A stretch of DNA of 64,000 bases from assembly GCA_040753795.1 (NCBI GenBank), contig JBFMDX010000011.1:1-64000 (forward strand), written 5' to 3'. Both the position numbers and the translations under genes were made by a program. Below the pieces are notes generated by a model that searched no databases, was not told where the DNA came from, and worked only from the letters and a program-made list of their open reading frames with translations. The stretch comes from Thermodesulfobacteriota bacterium (GTDB taxonomy: Bacteria; Desulfobacterota; Desulfobacteria; Desulfobacterales; Desulfosudaceae). Positions 55,535 through 64,000 of this stretch are shown here, in pieces; position 1 is the stretch's first letter, and every line of letters begins with the position of its first letter.

Positions 55535-57112
55535 TTGATTACGGACAACTTGCCGAAGAAGTACCGGCTTTTCATTAACGCCCTGATCGTTTTTCTCTCC
55601 ACCCTTTTTGCATGTTCAATTTGCGAAATAGCGCTTAGATTTTTTCGTCCTGATCTTAAAGAAGTGGTTTATGCCAAATACCAAATAGACCGATTCAGAA
55701 TTTATAAGAACATTCCAAAAACGTGGGGCACGCGTCACCATCCAGATACCGGCAGGAAGCACCTGGTGATTCATAACAGCCTCGGATTACGGCAGCATAG
55801 GGAATTTGCTCAATCAAAAAAGCCTGGGGTCGAAAGAATCGCTTTTTTCGGGGATTCCTTTACTGAAAATCTCAGAGTGGCGGCGCAATATTCCTTCACA
55901 GAACCGCTTGACTACCTCCTGAACAGAACAGGTAACGCCTTTGAAGTCTTGAACTTCGGAGTTGATGGCTACGGAACTGACCAGATGTATCTCCAGTATA
56001 TGGATGATACACGCCAATATGATCTCGATACGATTATTTATGTTTTCGGTAATAATGATCTGATGGATTTGGTTGCTAACAGATTGTGTTATGTTGACAG
56101 GAAATCCAATCTCCGTTTCCGCGAATATGATAAAAATGTTTTTATCACCATCATCAAAAAATTCTATATGACCTATCTGGTTGTAGAAGCGGTTAAGCCC
56201 TTTAAACGTTTTTTAGCATGGGATCAGGAAAAGGGCTGCCTTAACTATGATTACGAAAACCGTGGAGCGCGGCAACTTCAGGCCAGATATCTTTTGTTTG
56301 AAGATTATACGGAAGACACCCAATTGTCTGAAGCGCGTAATTTTTTTTTGATGATCTTAAAAGAATGGAAGAAAGAAGCGGATCGCAGAGGGCAGTCTTT
56401 TTTCGTGGCCATTTTACCCGGTTCTGATTTTAATATTTCTGTTAAAACGGAGTTGGCCAGCATGAAAATCGAGTACCTTGATCTTTTTGAGGCCTTTTCA
56501 TGCCAGACAAAAACTGATCCTGCAAATATGATGGAGAATGAAGCCAACGTATCAACTATCAACGAATTTTATTCAAATATAACGGAGTATTTCAGCGGCA
56601 ACAAAAACGAAGTGGCCCATATGCGAAAAGACTATATCGATACGGCCAGCCGGAAATTACTGGATAGCCTTGATGATCCCGATAAAAATAAACTGATTGA
56701 ATTGATGGACACCTTTAATAGCAAAAAAGACGAAAACGAATACCTGTTTCCTTTAATAATCCATCTTATTGAAACCGCTGACAAAAAAAACATCAAATCA
56801 GTATTGGAAAACGCCATAAAATACCAACGGATATCTGATCTGTGTCATTTCAGGAAAGACGGGCATTGGAATGAGGAGGGCAATAAACTCGCGGCGGTGT
56901 ATCTAATGAAATTTCTCTCGGAAAAACTCCACTTAGGAGAAGTCGATGATCGCTTTATCCGTAGAGGATTAAATGAATATTATAGCGCTTTTGAGCCCGG
57001 GATCGTTTCTGAATCATGGTTAGAACATGAGCCTGTCCCGCCCTATCTGATAAAAATGATTCGGGAAAAGTACTTGAGTATTGAGCAATACATGAGCATC
57101 CAGCATGAATAA
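55535..57112 (+). CDS. SGNH/GDSL hydrolase-like membrane protein, AT-rich
   Basis: A protein of about 525 residues with one N-terminal membrane segment (FINALIVFLSTLFACSICEIA). SGNH marks: AFFGDSFTENLRVAAQYS (block I Ser), VLNFGVDGYGTDQ (block II Gly), VFGNNDLMDL (block III Asn), and DGHWNEEGNKLAA near the C-terminus (Asp and His of the catalytic pair). Enzymes of this type act on acylated sugars or esters, including polysaccharide acetyl groups. Codon use is clearly AT-rich compared with flanking genes, suggesting transfer. The start is uncertain: TTG at 55535 after the cyclase stop, or an upstream ATG at 55460 inside the cyclase gene. Confidence 0.8.
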   Translation: MITDNLPKKYRLFINALIVFLSTLFACSICEIALRFFRPDLKEVVYAKYQIDRFRIYKNIPKTWGTRHHPDTGRKHLVIHNSLGLRQHREFAQSKKPGVERIAFFGDSFTENLRVAAQYSFTEPLDYLLNRTGNAFEVLNFGVDGYGTDQMYLQYMDDTRQYDLDTIIYVFGNNDLMDLVANRLCYVDRKSNLRFREYDKNVFITIIKKFYMTYLVVEAVKPFKRFLAWDQEKGCLNYDYENRGARQLQARYLLFEDYTEDTQLSEARNFFLMILKEWKKEADRRGQSFFVAILPGSDFNISVKTELASMKIEYLDLFEAFSCQTKTDPANMMENEANVSTINEFYSNITEYFSGNKNEVAHMRKDYIDTASRKLLDSLDDPDKNKLIELMDTFNSKKDENEYLFPLIIHLIETADKKNIKSVLENAIKYQRISDLCHFRKDGHWNEEGNKLAAVYLMKFLSEKLHLGEVDDRFIRRGLNEYYSAFEPGIVSESWLEHEPVPPYLIKMIREKYLSIEQYMSIQHE

Positions 57113-57346
57113 TAGGGCAGTCCCCCTCGGTAATCGAACAAAATTTATGCGCCGACCGATCGGCATCGATCACCTGAAGCGTTTTTACCTCTTTGCTTCC
57201 TCCGCGCCTTTTGCTATCCTTAACATCAGAAAATCTCCTTCCGGTTTATGTTTGAGCCGTTTGATGCTACCCAACCATTACCAGTCGAGCGCGACTTTTT
57301 CGTTAAACAATATGCAAGAACATATTATACGCCATAAGGGATCTGT
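57113..57346. other. Intergenic region before molybdoenzyme gene
   Basis: A 234-bp gap without a convincing gene. The segment around 57290-57340 is AT-rich (TTTTTCGTTAAACAATATG, ACATATTATACGCC), which fits a promoter for the following molybdoenzyme operon. No clear -35/-10 pair with correct spacing was fixed. Confidence 0.4.
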
Positions 57347-59854
57347 ATGAAGACAATTCATAAAACCGGCTGCGTGCTCTGCGCCCAGAACTGCGGCCTG
57401 GAAGTGACCGTCGAAAACAACACCATGGTTAAAGTCACCCCGGACAGGGACAACCCCCGCAGCCGGGGGTATATCTGCCGCAAGGGAAAAAATGTGGCCC
57501 ATCACCAGCACCACGCCGACCGGCTCACCCACCCCCTCAAGCGTGTCGGCGACGCCTTTGTCCCCATATCCTGGGACCAGGCCGTGGCCGAGATTTCCGA
57601 AAAACTGCGAGGGATTCTGGCCAAGCACGGCCCGCGTTCCCTGGCCTACATGGGCGGCGGCGGCCAGGGCTGTCACTTTGACGCTTTTTTCGGCATTCAC
57701 CTGATGCGCTCCCTGGGGTCCCGGTACCATTACAACCCCATGTCCCAGGAACTGACCGGTTTCTTCTGGGTCAACGGCCGCATGCTGGGACGGCAGCACC
57801 GGATTCCCATCCCCGACGAGACCAACGCCGACATGATGGTGGCCTGGGGATGGAACGGCATGGCCAGCCACCAGATGCCCCGGGCGCCCATCGTGCTCAG
57901 GGAGTTCGCCAGAGACCCCGAGCGGCTCCTGGTAGCCGTCGATCCGCGCAAATCGGAAACCGCCCGCGAGGCCAATATCCACATCCCGGTTAGACCGGGA
58001 ACCGACGCCCTGCTGGTCCGGGCCATGATCGCCATCATCCTGGAAAAAGGATGGGAGAACAGGGATTACATCGAAAACCGCGTGACCGGCTGGGAAGACA
58101 TCAAACCCCTGTTCAAAGGGTTCGACGTCGACAAGGCCTTGTCGACCTGCGGGCTGGAACGGCCCCAGATCGAAAAATTCTGCCGCCTGCTCTCTACCCG
58201 CAAATGGTGCCTCCACGCCGATCTGGGCATCCTCATGAACCGGCACAGCACGGTCACCTCCTACCTGCTGTCGCTCCTGGTGGCCATATGCGGCCGGTAC
58301 TGCGTTCCCGGCGGCAACGTCATCTCCGGCATCCTTGCCCCCCTGGGATTTCATACCGACGACCGGGATCCCCGCACCTGGCGGACCGTGACCACGGATT
58401 TTCCGGCCATCACCGGATTTCATCCGCCCAATGTTCTGCCCGAGGAGGTCCTCTCCGACCACCCGGGCCGGGTGCGGGCGGTCATCATCAGCAGCAGCAA
58501 TCCGCTACGGTCCTACGCCGACACCACCGCCTATGAAAAGGCCTTTGCCGCCCTGGATCTGCTGGTCACCATCGAACTCTCCCTGACCGAAACCGCCCGC
58601 CTCTCCCACTACGTGCTGCCGGCCCGGTCCGGTTATGAATCCTGGGACGGCACCTTCTTCCCCTGGAGCTACCCCGAGGTCTATTTCCAGCTGCGCCGGC
58701 CCGTGGTCGAGGCTGAGGGTGAACGCCTGGAGTGCGGGGAGATTTTCACCCGCCTGGCCGACGGCCTGGGGCTCATCCCCCCTATCCCCGATTCGCTCCA
58801 TGAGGCCGCGAAAAAAGGCCGCTTTGCCTATGCCATGGAACTGGCCGTGTGCGGCCAGCGGAACCCCGCCCTGTTGAGCCGGCTGCTGTTTGTCATGGCC
58901 AGAACCATCGGCCGGGAAATGGGTTCGGCCCACCTTTCCCAGATGTGGGGGCTGCTGCAGTTGATGATGATTCAATACAAGGGACCCGGCGGCGACAGCC
59001 TGCCCCCGGAAGAAGTGTTCCTCCGGGTCACCGACGGCCATGGCCTGGCCCCTGAACTGCCCGGGTTCCTGAAAAAAGGCATCTTCAAGCCCCTGACCAA
59101 ACACTGGCTCACCGCGTCCGCCCTCCTGCGCCTGCGCCCGGCGCCGTTTCTGCTGGACGCCCACCGGGGCGGCTTTTCCATCAGCCGGGCGCTGTTGAGG
59201 GCCCTGGCGCCCGAGCGGGTCTGGCAGGTTGTCAAGACCGCCTGCCGCCGGTTCAGCTACATGCCCCTCATGCAGCTCTCGCCCATGGCGGTTCTGACGG
59301 AAGAAATTTTCGAAGCACTCATCAACAACCCCCAGGGCCTGTTCATCGGCCGATGCCATGAGGACAACTTCCGGGAAATCACCCTGCCGGGGCGGAAGAT
59401 GGAACTGCATATTCCGGAACTGTCCGCCGCCGTCAAACAATTAACCCCCGAAGCCGAGGAAGAAGCCCTGACGCCCCATCCGGATTTTCCGCTGATCCTG
59501 GTGGCCGGCCGTCATATGAAAACCAACGCCAACACCCTCATGCGCAATCCCGAGTGGAACAAAGATTTACGGGCCTGCACCCTGCTCATGAACCCGGAAG
59601 ACGCCGAACGGATGGCCTTTTCCGACGGCCAGATGGTGACCGTCATCACGGCCGCCGGCCGGGAAAGCCTGGAACTCGAGGTCTCCGGCGACGCCCGCCC
59701 GGGCCAGGTGGTCATGCCCCACGGCTTCGGCCTCTGCTATGACGGCAAAGCATACGGGGCCAATGTCAACCGCCTGACCAGCGCCGCAAACCGTGACCCG
59801 GTCGCCGGAACCCCCCTGCACCGCTATGTGCCCTGCCGGGTGGAGGCGGCCTGA
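57347..59854 (+). CDS. Molybdopterin oxidoreductase, formate dehydrogenase-like
   Basis: An 835-residue enzyme of the DMSO-reductase family. The N-terminal [4Fe-4S] site is C-x2-C-x3-C (TGCVLCAQNC) plus YICRKG, and cofactor-binding segments include LAYMGGGGQGCHF, VVAVDPRKSET-like LLVAVDPRKSETA and the C-terminal RHMKTNANTLMRNPEWN and YGANVNRLTSA. The place aligned by eye with the Cys/Sec ligand of formate dehydrogenase (near MSQELTGFFWVNG) has no Cys, and no in-frame TGA is seen. No twin-arginine signal is present, so it is cytoplasmic. The substrate is unknown. Confidence 0.87.
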   Translation: MKTIHKTGCVLCAQNCGLEVTVENNTMVKVTPDRDNPRSRGYICRKGKNVAHHQHHADRLTHPLKRVGDAFVPISWDQAVAEISEKLRGILAKHGPRSLAYMGGGGQGCHFDAFFGIHLMRSLGSRYHYNPMSQELTGFFWVNGRMLGRQHRIPIPDETNADMMVAWGWNGMASHQMPRAPIVLREFARDPERLLVAVDPRKSETAREANIHIPVRPGTDALLVRAMIAIILEKGWENRDYIENRVTGWEDIKPLFKGFDVDKALSTCGLERPQIEKFCRLLSTRKWCLHADLGILMNRHSTVTSYLLSLLVAICGRYCVPGGNVISGILAPLGFHTDDRDPRTWRTVTTDFPAITGFHPPNVLPEEVLSDHPGRVRAVIISSSNPLRSYADTTAYEKAFAALDLLVTIELSLTETARLSHYVLPARSGYESWDGTFFPWSYPEVYFQLRRPVVEAEGERLECGEIFTRLADGLGLIPPIPDSLHEAAKKGRFAYAMELAVCGQRNPALLSRLLFVMARTIGREMGSAHLSQMWGLLQLMMIQYKGPGGDSLPPEEVFLRVTDGHGLAPELPGFLKKGIFKPLTKHWLTASALLRLRPAPFLLDAHRGGFSISRALLRALAPERVWQVVKTACRRFSYMPLMQLSPMAVLTEEIFEALINNPQGLFIGRCHEDNFREITLPGRKMELHIPELSAAVKQLTPEAEEEALTPHPDFPLILVAGRHMKTNANTLMRNPEWNKDLRACTLLMNPEDAERMAFSDGQMVTVITAAGRESLELEVSGDARPGQVVMPHGFGLCYDGKAYGANVNRLTSAANRDPVAGTPLHRYVPCRVEAA

Positions 59855-59918
59855 ACATCGGCACCGGCAATTTCCCGCGCCGCAGGGAACGGACGCGAGA
59901 AAGGTTTTGCGAAAATCC

Positions 59919-60551
59919 ATGAAAAACTCAGGCAAAAACCAATGGTATGACGGATATCTCTACGGCTGGTTCTTCGATCCCGTGGAAACGGCCAACCGCC
60001 GCATGGTCATGGATTTTATCCCTGCGGGCAGCACGGTTCTGGACGTGTGCTGCGGCACCGGCCGGCTGGCCCTGGAACTGGCTGGAAAATGCAGCCACGT
60101 GACCGGGGTGGACCTGTCCCGGCGCATGCTGGCCTACTGCGAGCGCCAGAAACAAAAGCGGGGCGTCAAAAACCTGGAATACATGTTCGGCGATTCCACC
60201 CGGCTGGGCGAGTACCTCGACCGCCGCTATGACGTGGCCGTCATCTCCCTGGCCCTTCACGAAATGGGACCGGAAGAGCGTCACGCCACCGTTTGCGCCA
60301 TGGCGGCCGTGGCCGATCGGCTGGTGGTTTCCGACCACACCGCGCCCCAGCCCGCCACCATCCCGGGTTTTGTCATCCATCAGATGGAACGCTTCATCGG
60401 CGGACGGGTCATTTTCCCGCTGTATAATGAATACGTCACTTCCGGGGGCATCATCGGCGCGCTGGAACGCTGCGGCCTGGCGCCTGACGGACAGCGACTG
60501 GACAGGCTCGGCATCCGGCAGGTGGTCTCGGCCCGGACCGATCGTCAATAA
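59919..60551 (+). CDS. SAM-dependent methyltransferase
   Basis: A 210-residue class I methyltransferase. VLDVCCGTGRLALELAG is motif I (SAM binding), TGVDLSRRML is the acidic loop, VAVISLALHEMG is motif IV. The N-terminal YDGYLYGWFFDPVETANRRMV resembles the UbiE/methyltransferase-11 group. It follows the molybdoenzyme by 64 bp and precedes the small exported protein by 30 bp, so it is probably in that operon. Target is unknown; a small molecule or cofactor is more likely than RNA. Confidence 0.85.
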   Translation: MKNSGKNQWYDGYLYGWFFDPVETANRRMVMDFIPAGSTVLDVCCGTGRLALELAGKCSHVTGVDLSRRMLAYCERQKQKRGVKNLEYMFGDSTRLGEYLDRRYDVAVISLALHEMGPEERHATVCAMAAVADRLVVSDHTAPQPATIPGFVIHQMERFIGGRVIFPLYNEYVTSGGIIGALERCGLAPDGQRLDRLGIRQVVSARTDRQ

Positions 60552-60581
60552 CCAAGCTAAACTTCAAAAGGAGGCAGCGTC

Positions 60582-61019
60582 ATGAACAAGACCGTATCTT
60601 TCAAAACGCGGGCATTATGGGTAGCCGTTATGTTGGTCATGCTGATTGTCCCGGCGGTCGGGCCGGCCGAGGAAGCTTTCACCCCCCTTCCCCAGGCCGG
60701 GAAAGCTTTCATCATCGGACCCGGCTATTCCGGCATGTGGGAGTTCAGCGAGAAGCCCAAGATGGGAACCGTGGTTTTAAAAATCGTTATTTATAATAAC
60801 AAGGAAGCGCGGGATACCAGCCTTAAGATAACCGGGGAATCGGGCATGCCGAGCATGCGGGGCCACCACGAGTCCGGAGACGTGGAATTTAAACTGAACA
60901 AAAACGGGGATTACCTCATGCCGGTGAACATCGTCATGCCCGGTGAGTGGGATGTCCGGATCAAATTCATCAAGGACGGTAAAGTAATTTACCGCGGCGT
61001 GATCGAGTTTGACGTGTAG
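60582..61019 (+). CDS. YtkA/FixH-like exported protein
   Basis: A 145-residue protein with a signal peptide or anchor (about residues 11-29). The mature domain is an Ig-like sandwich with VLKIVIYNNKEARDTSLKI, GMPSMRGHHESGDVEFKLNKNG and MPGEWDVRIKFIKDGKVIYR, the pattern of YtkA-like/FixH proteins. The M-x-GHH segment could bind copper, as proposed for related proteins. AGGAGG precedes the start. Its last codons overlap the next gene. Confidence 0.75.
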   Translation: MNKTVSFKTRALWVAVMLVMLIVPAVGPAEEAFTPLPQAGKAFIIGPGYSGMWEFSEKPKMGTVVLKIVIYNNKEARDTSLKITGESGMPSMRGHHESGDVEFKLNKNGDYLMPVNIVMPGEWDVRIKFIKDGKVIYRGVIEFDV

Positions 61020-62034
61020 CCGCAATTCACGGCCGGAAGAAATCAGGCGGTCGCCATGGCGGAAACTTTTTGCCGGATGGGCGTTGTGGGTGATTTTATG
61101 CGCCTGCCCCGCCACCGCTTCCGACTATCTGCTCTACCTGGAGGCCCAGGGCGTGGCGGGTTATTCCAGCCGCACGGACGAGGCCAGCTATTATTCCTGG
61201 ATGGCCGACGAGGTGATGCAGAAGCCCTCTCTCGGGGTGGATTTTCTCAAGCGGCTTTCGAGCGAGGCCGGTGATTTCGGGGCCTTTGCGCTCCAGTACC
61301 GGCTGGCCTGGGATGACCCGGAGGACCGGTTTCAATCCCAGCTTTACAATGCCTGGTTCAAATACAAGGCCGGCTGGTCGGACCTGTGGCTGGGCCACAA
61401 CCGGCCGGCCATGGGCCTGTCCTCGATTTTCGACACCCACGGGCTGCTCCTGCCGACCCTGCCCATGTACGGCTTCGGCTTTGACCGGGACTGGGGAGCG
61501 GGCGCGTCCCGGGATCTGGACTGGGGAAACGTCAGCCTGTCGCTGACCACCGGCAGCGGCATGCCCGTCCGCTTTGACGGCAACTATCTGGCCACGGCGC
61601 GGGTCGCCAAAGGCGTGCTCGGCAAGGACAACTACAGCCTGGGCGCGTCCCTGACTTCCGGACAAATTCTGGGAGTCATGGGCTATGAAGTCATAGACAG
61701 GGAACCCCGGCGAACCTTTCTGGGCGGAGTGGACCTGACGTTCCTGCGGGATTTTTTTGAAACCCGGGTGGAGGTTGTGTCCGGTCGGAACCGGGGCGAA
61801 CGGGCCACGGCCATTTTTCTGCGGGAAGGGGTCAATCTCATGGACGAAGGGCGACTGAAGCTGGAAATCCAGCCGGTATCCTGGCAGACGGCCGGGAGAG
61901 ATCAATATTCCCTCGCCAGCGGCGCTTCTTTTCAGGTTAACGGTGATCTGGCCCTGCGGTTCATGCACCTGTATGACGGCCAGACCGGCGAGAACCGTTT
62001 TGTGGTGCAGGCGTATGGCTACAAAAAAATGTAA
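61009..62034 (+). CDS. Putative outer-membrane beta-barrel protein
   Basis: A protein of about 341 residues starting from a TTG that overlaps the stop of the YtkA-like gene. A signal peptide (LFAGWALWVILCACPATAS) is followed by alternating strands such as YLLYLEAQGVAGYSSR, LQYRLAW, AWFKYKAGWSDLWLGHNR and VSLSLTTGSG, and a C-terminal strand FVVQAYGYKKM. The pattern suits an outer-membrane barrel, perhaps a channel or anchor for the neighbouring exported proteins. No family is recognised. Start is uncertain because no ATG is in frame near the signal peptide. Confidence 0.65.
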   Translation: MTCSRNSRPEEIRRSPWRKLFAGWALWVILCACPATASDYLLYLEAQGVAGYSSRTDEASYYSWMADEVMQKPSLGVDFLKRLSSEAGDFGAFALQYRLAWDDPEDRFQSQLYNAWFKYKAGWSDLWLGHNRPAMGLSSIFDTHGLLLPTLPMYGFGFDRDWGAGASRDLDWGNVSLSLTTGSGMPVRFDGNYLATARVAKGVLGKDNYSLGASLTSGQILGVMGYEVIDREPRRTFLGGVDLTFLRDFFETRVEVVSGRNRGERATAIFLREGVNLMDEGRLKLEIQPVSWQTAGRDQYSLASGASFQVNGDLALRFMHLYDGQTGENRFVVQAYGYKKM

Positions 62035-62149
62035 ATAGGGATAAAGGCATTTTTACGCCGGATCACCCGATCAAGTCGGTTGATGGCGAAGGACGCAGCC
62101 GGGAGATGACGAATATAAAACCGGCCGACGAAAATCAGGAGAAAAGGCC

Positions 62150-62794
62150 ATGAAACAAGGGATAATTTTTCTTCTATTTTGTTTGTTCTTGGCGGATCCG
62201 GCGACTCACCCCGCCCTGGCGGCGGTGGGCTGCGACCTCAACGATCCGGACCGGGACGTGAAACGGCTCTTTCCCGGCTCCACCGGCTATAAAACCCACT
62301 ACATGTCCATCGACAAGCAGGGCGGAGACCCCCAGCTCAGACGGATTGAGCAGCGTCTCGGCGATTCCTTTCAGGGCCTTTATGAAACCGTTGATGTGCC
62401 TTACACCATTTACGAAATTTTAAACGGCGCGGAAAAAATCGGGTACATCCACGGTGTCAACCAGAAGGGCCATTACGGCGGCATCCAGGTGTTTCTGGTC
62501 CTCGATCTGGATGGCATCATCAAAAGCTTCTATCTCCAGAAACTGACTTCCAGGGCCGCGACGCAATTCCGGTCGGCCGAATTCGGTAAACAGTTTGAAG
62601 GCCTGAGCCTGGCGGATTTTGACGCCTATGACGTCGTCACCGGCAAAACAACCGCCACCGGCCGGGTGAACCGGATCAACAACCCCGCGCCCGAAGCGGC
62701 GGACGATTTCCGGGCGGTCCTCCGGGCGGCCAAGAAGAACCTGATCCTGATGGATGAGTTTGTTTACGGAAACCGTTTCCTGAACAACATTTAG
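62150..62794 (+). CDS. Exported FMN-binding-like protein
   Basis: A 214-residue protein with a signal peptide (about residues 4-22). The region YTIYEILNGAEKIGYIHGVNQKGHYGGIQVFLVLDLDGIIKSF, then DVVTGKTTATGRVNRI, resembles FMN_bind domains of RnfG/NqrC and ApbE-dependent proteins, although the usual S/T-GAT-S/T flavinylation motif is altered. It may bind flavin non-covalently or be a degenerate relative. AGGAG precedes the ATG. It lies between the barrel gene and the ABC permease gene on the same strand. Confidence 0.65.
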   Translation: MKQGIIFLLFCLFLADPATHPALAAVGCDLNDPDRDVKRLFPGSTGYKTHYMSIDKQGGDPQLRRIEQRLGDSFQGLYETVDVPYTIYEILNGAEKIGYIHGVNQKGHYGGIQVFLVLDLDGIIKSFYLQKLTSRAATQFRSAEFGKQFEGLSLADFDAYDVVTGKTTATGRVNRINNPAPEAADDFRAVLRAAKKNLILMDEFVYGNRFLNNI

Positions 62795-62834
62795 GGGCAC
62801 GGCGCGCCATGCCCCTGCCGGATGGAGGTGCCTC

Positions 62835-64000
62835 ATGTTAAGCCTGTACAAAATCGCCTTCAAGAATCTCCTGCGCAAGCGCACGCGCACCCTCCTGACA
62901 ATCGTGGGCATCGCCCTGTCGTCGTGGGTGCTGGCCAGCCTGCTGGGATTCAACCAGGGGTACGAGGCCTCCCTGAACCGGGACATCGATAATATGGGAT
63001 TCCAGGTAATTCTGACGGCCAAGGGCTGCCCCTACGAAGCCGCCACCCTGATGCTCAAGGGCGGCACCGGCCTGCGTTACATGAGCCAGTCGGTCATCGA
63101 CCAGGTGCGCAACGAACCGGAAGTGTCCCGCATCACCCCCATGCTCATGCAGGCCGTCTTCGATCCCAATAAGGGCGAAAGCGGCGGTATCAGCGCCTAC
63201 CTGGGCGTCGACCCGGTCACCTATCCGCCGATGAAAACCTATCTGGAATTTGCGCAGGGCGGATGGTTCACCGATCCGGAAGCCATGGAGGCGGTCATGG
63301 GTTTTGAAGCCGCCGAACTGGAACAGCGTGAGGTGGGCGACCTGCTCTTGATCCCGGAAAAGGAGGTGGAGATCCGGGTGGTGGGAATCCTGAAGCGCAG
63401 CGGCACCCAGGATGACGGCACCATTTTCCTGCCCTTTCGAACAGTTCAGAAAATTTTTAGCCGGCCCGACGAACTGACCGCTTTGGGCATTCAGACGAAA
63501 AAAGACGCCGACATCATCGGGTTCGAGGAAAAGCTTTATAAGCTGCCGGATGTCCAGGTGGTCTCCATGGCCCAGGTCAAGAACACCATCATGAGCCTGG
63601 TCACCACCGCCAAGATCATGGTCTTTTCCATTGCCGCCATCGCCGTGCTCATCGCCATGGTGGGCGTCATCAACACCATCCTCATGTCGGTCTTCGAACG
63701 TTTCCAGGAAATCGGCATCCTCAAGAGCATGGGCGCCATGCCCGGAGATATTTTCAAGCTGGTCTGGATCGAGACCCTGATCCTCTGCCTGCTGGGGGGA
63801 ATCGTTGGCACCGCCATGGCCCTGGGCCTGTCCAAAATGACGGAAGTTCTGGTACGCAACCTGCTGCCCTACGCCCCGACCGGCTCGCTGATACTGATCG
63901 ACGCGAAACTGGCGGCCACCACCCTGGTGGCGGTGGTGCTGATCGGCTTTGTCAGCGGCGTGTATCCGGCCTGGAGGGCGGCCCGCATCCGGCCCATCGA
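62835..64000 (+). CDS. FtsX/MacB-type ABC permease, cut by window end
   Basis: The first 388 codons of a permease; the frame is still open at the window edge. MLSLYKIAFKNLLRKRTRTLLTIVGIAL is the N-terminal helix of MacB/LolC/FtsX-like permeases. The extracytoplasmic domain follows, and the later helices contain VGVINTILMSVFERFQEIGILKSMGA and the ending PAWRAARIRP. GGAGGTG precedes the ATG. A LolD-type ATPase gene would be expected just outside. It probably works with the exported proteins upstream, for example in moving a lipoprotein or metal complex. Confidence 0.88.
   Translation, partial: MLSLYKIAFKNLLRKRTRTLLTIVGIALSSWVLASLLGFNQGYEASLNRDIDNMGFQVILTAKGCPYEAATLMLKGGTGLRYMSQSVIDQVRNEPEVSRITPMLMQAVFDPNKGESGGISAYLGVDPVTYPPMKTYLEFAQGGWFTDPEAMEAVMGFEAAELEQREVGDLLLIPEKEVEIRVVGILKRSGTQDDGTIFLPFRTVQKIFSRPDELTALGIQTKKDADIIGFEEKLYKLPDVQVVSMAQVKNTIMSLVTTAKIMVFSIAAIAVLIAMVGVINTILMSVFERFQEIGILKSMGAMPGDIFKLVWIETLILCLLGGIVGTAMALGLSKMTEVLVRNLLPYAPTGSLILIDAKLAATTLVAVVLIGFVSGVYPAWRAARIRPI

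Noticed and set aside
57347-59854. Selenocysteine codon in the formate-dehydrogenase-like gene
   Set aside because: The reading frame is continuous and no in-frame TGA was found; the expected position holds non-Cys residues.

Overview
The window is a GC-rich, gene-dense chromosomal segment of a Gram-negative anaerobe. The gene set (iron-sulfur flavoprotein, flavodoxin-ferredoxin fusion, MopE-like proteins, a GldAFG-like ABC set with a DUF4340 partner, a formate-dehydrogenase-type molybdoenzyme, many two-component proteins) suggests a Desulfobacterota, probably Desulfobacterales-like, genome. That assignment is inference; no rRNA or tRNA gene was seen.

Layout, left to right. 1-1329: an integron-type integrase behind an AT-rich leader packed with copies of an ATGGAAA/TTTCCAT heptamer. 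1377-6542 (minus): ABC ATPase, permease, GldG-like and DUF4340 proteins plus a small membrane protein. 6698-9734: a Cys-rich small protein, a class III cyclase, and a panB-hicA-hicB string with overlapping codons. 9896-15758: PLD-like protein, PBP1b, TPR lipoprotein, iron-sulfur flavoprotein and VOC protein. 15958-20613: a complete MacAB-TolC-type efflux operon. 20749-24664: hybrid histidine kinase, EttA, and a short element with terminal inverted repeats. 24678-32930 (minus): response regulator, beta-propeller lipoprotein, TonB-dependent receptor, YfiR-like protein and histidine kinase, a possible sensory set. 33072-41847 (minus): a 1049-residue unrecognised membrane protein, then recD and recB without recC beside them. 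41883-46915: two 530-residue MopE/DUF1566 paralogues around a small membrane protein, then an omptin-like outer-membrane protease.

46944-53134 (minus) holds the most unusual block. Three consecutive methylthiotransferase-like radical SAM paralogues lack the RNA-binding TRAM domain. They are followed, with 1-2 bp gaps, by a protein that appears to carry two radical SAM domains, and then by a flavodoxin-2[4Fe-4S] ferredoxin fusion that could supply electrons. No known pathway with this composition is recognised here; it is the best candidate for an undescribed system.

53315-64000: a BamE-like lipoprotein, a second cyclase with an extracytoplasmic sensor, an AT-rich SGNH-type gene that looks foreign, and a plus-strand cluster of molybdopterin oxidoreductase, methyltransferase, YtkA/FixH-like protein, outer-membrane beta protein, FMN-binding-like protein and an FtsX/MacB permease cut by the window end.
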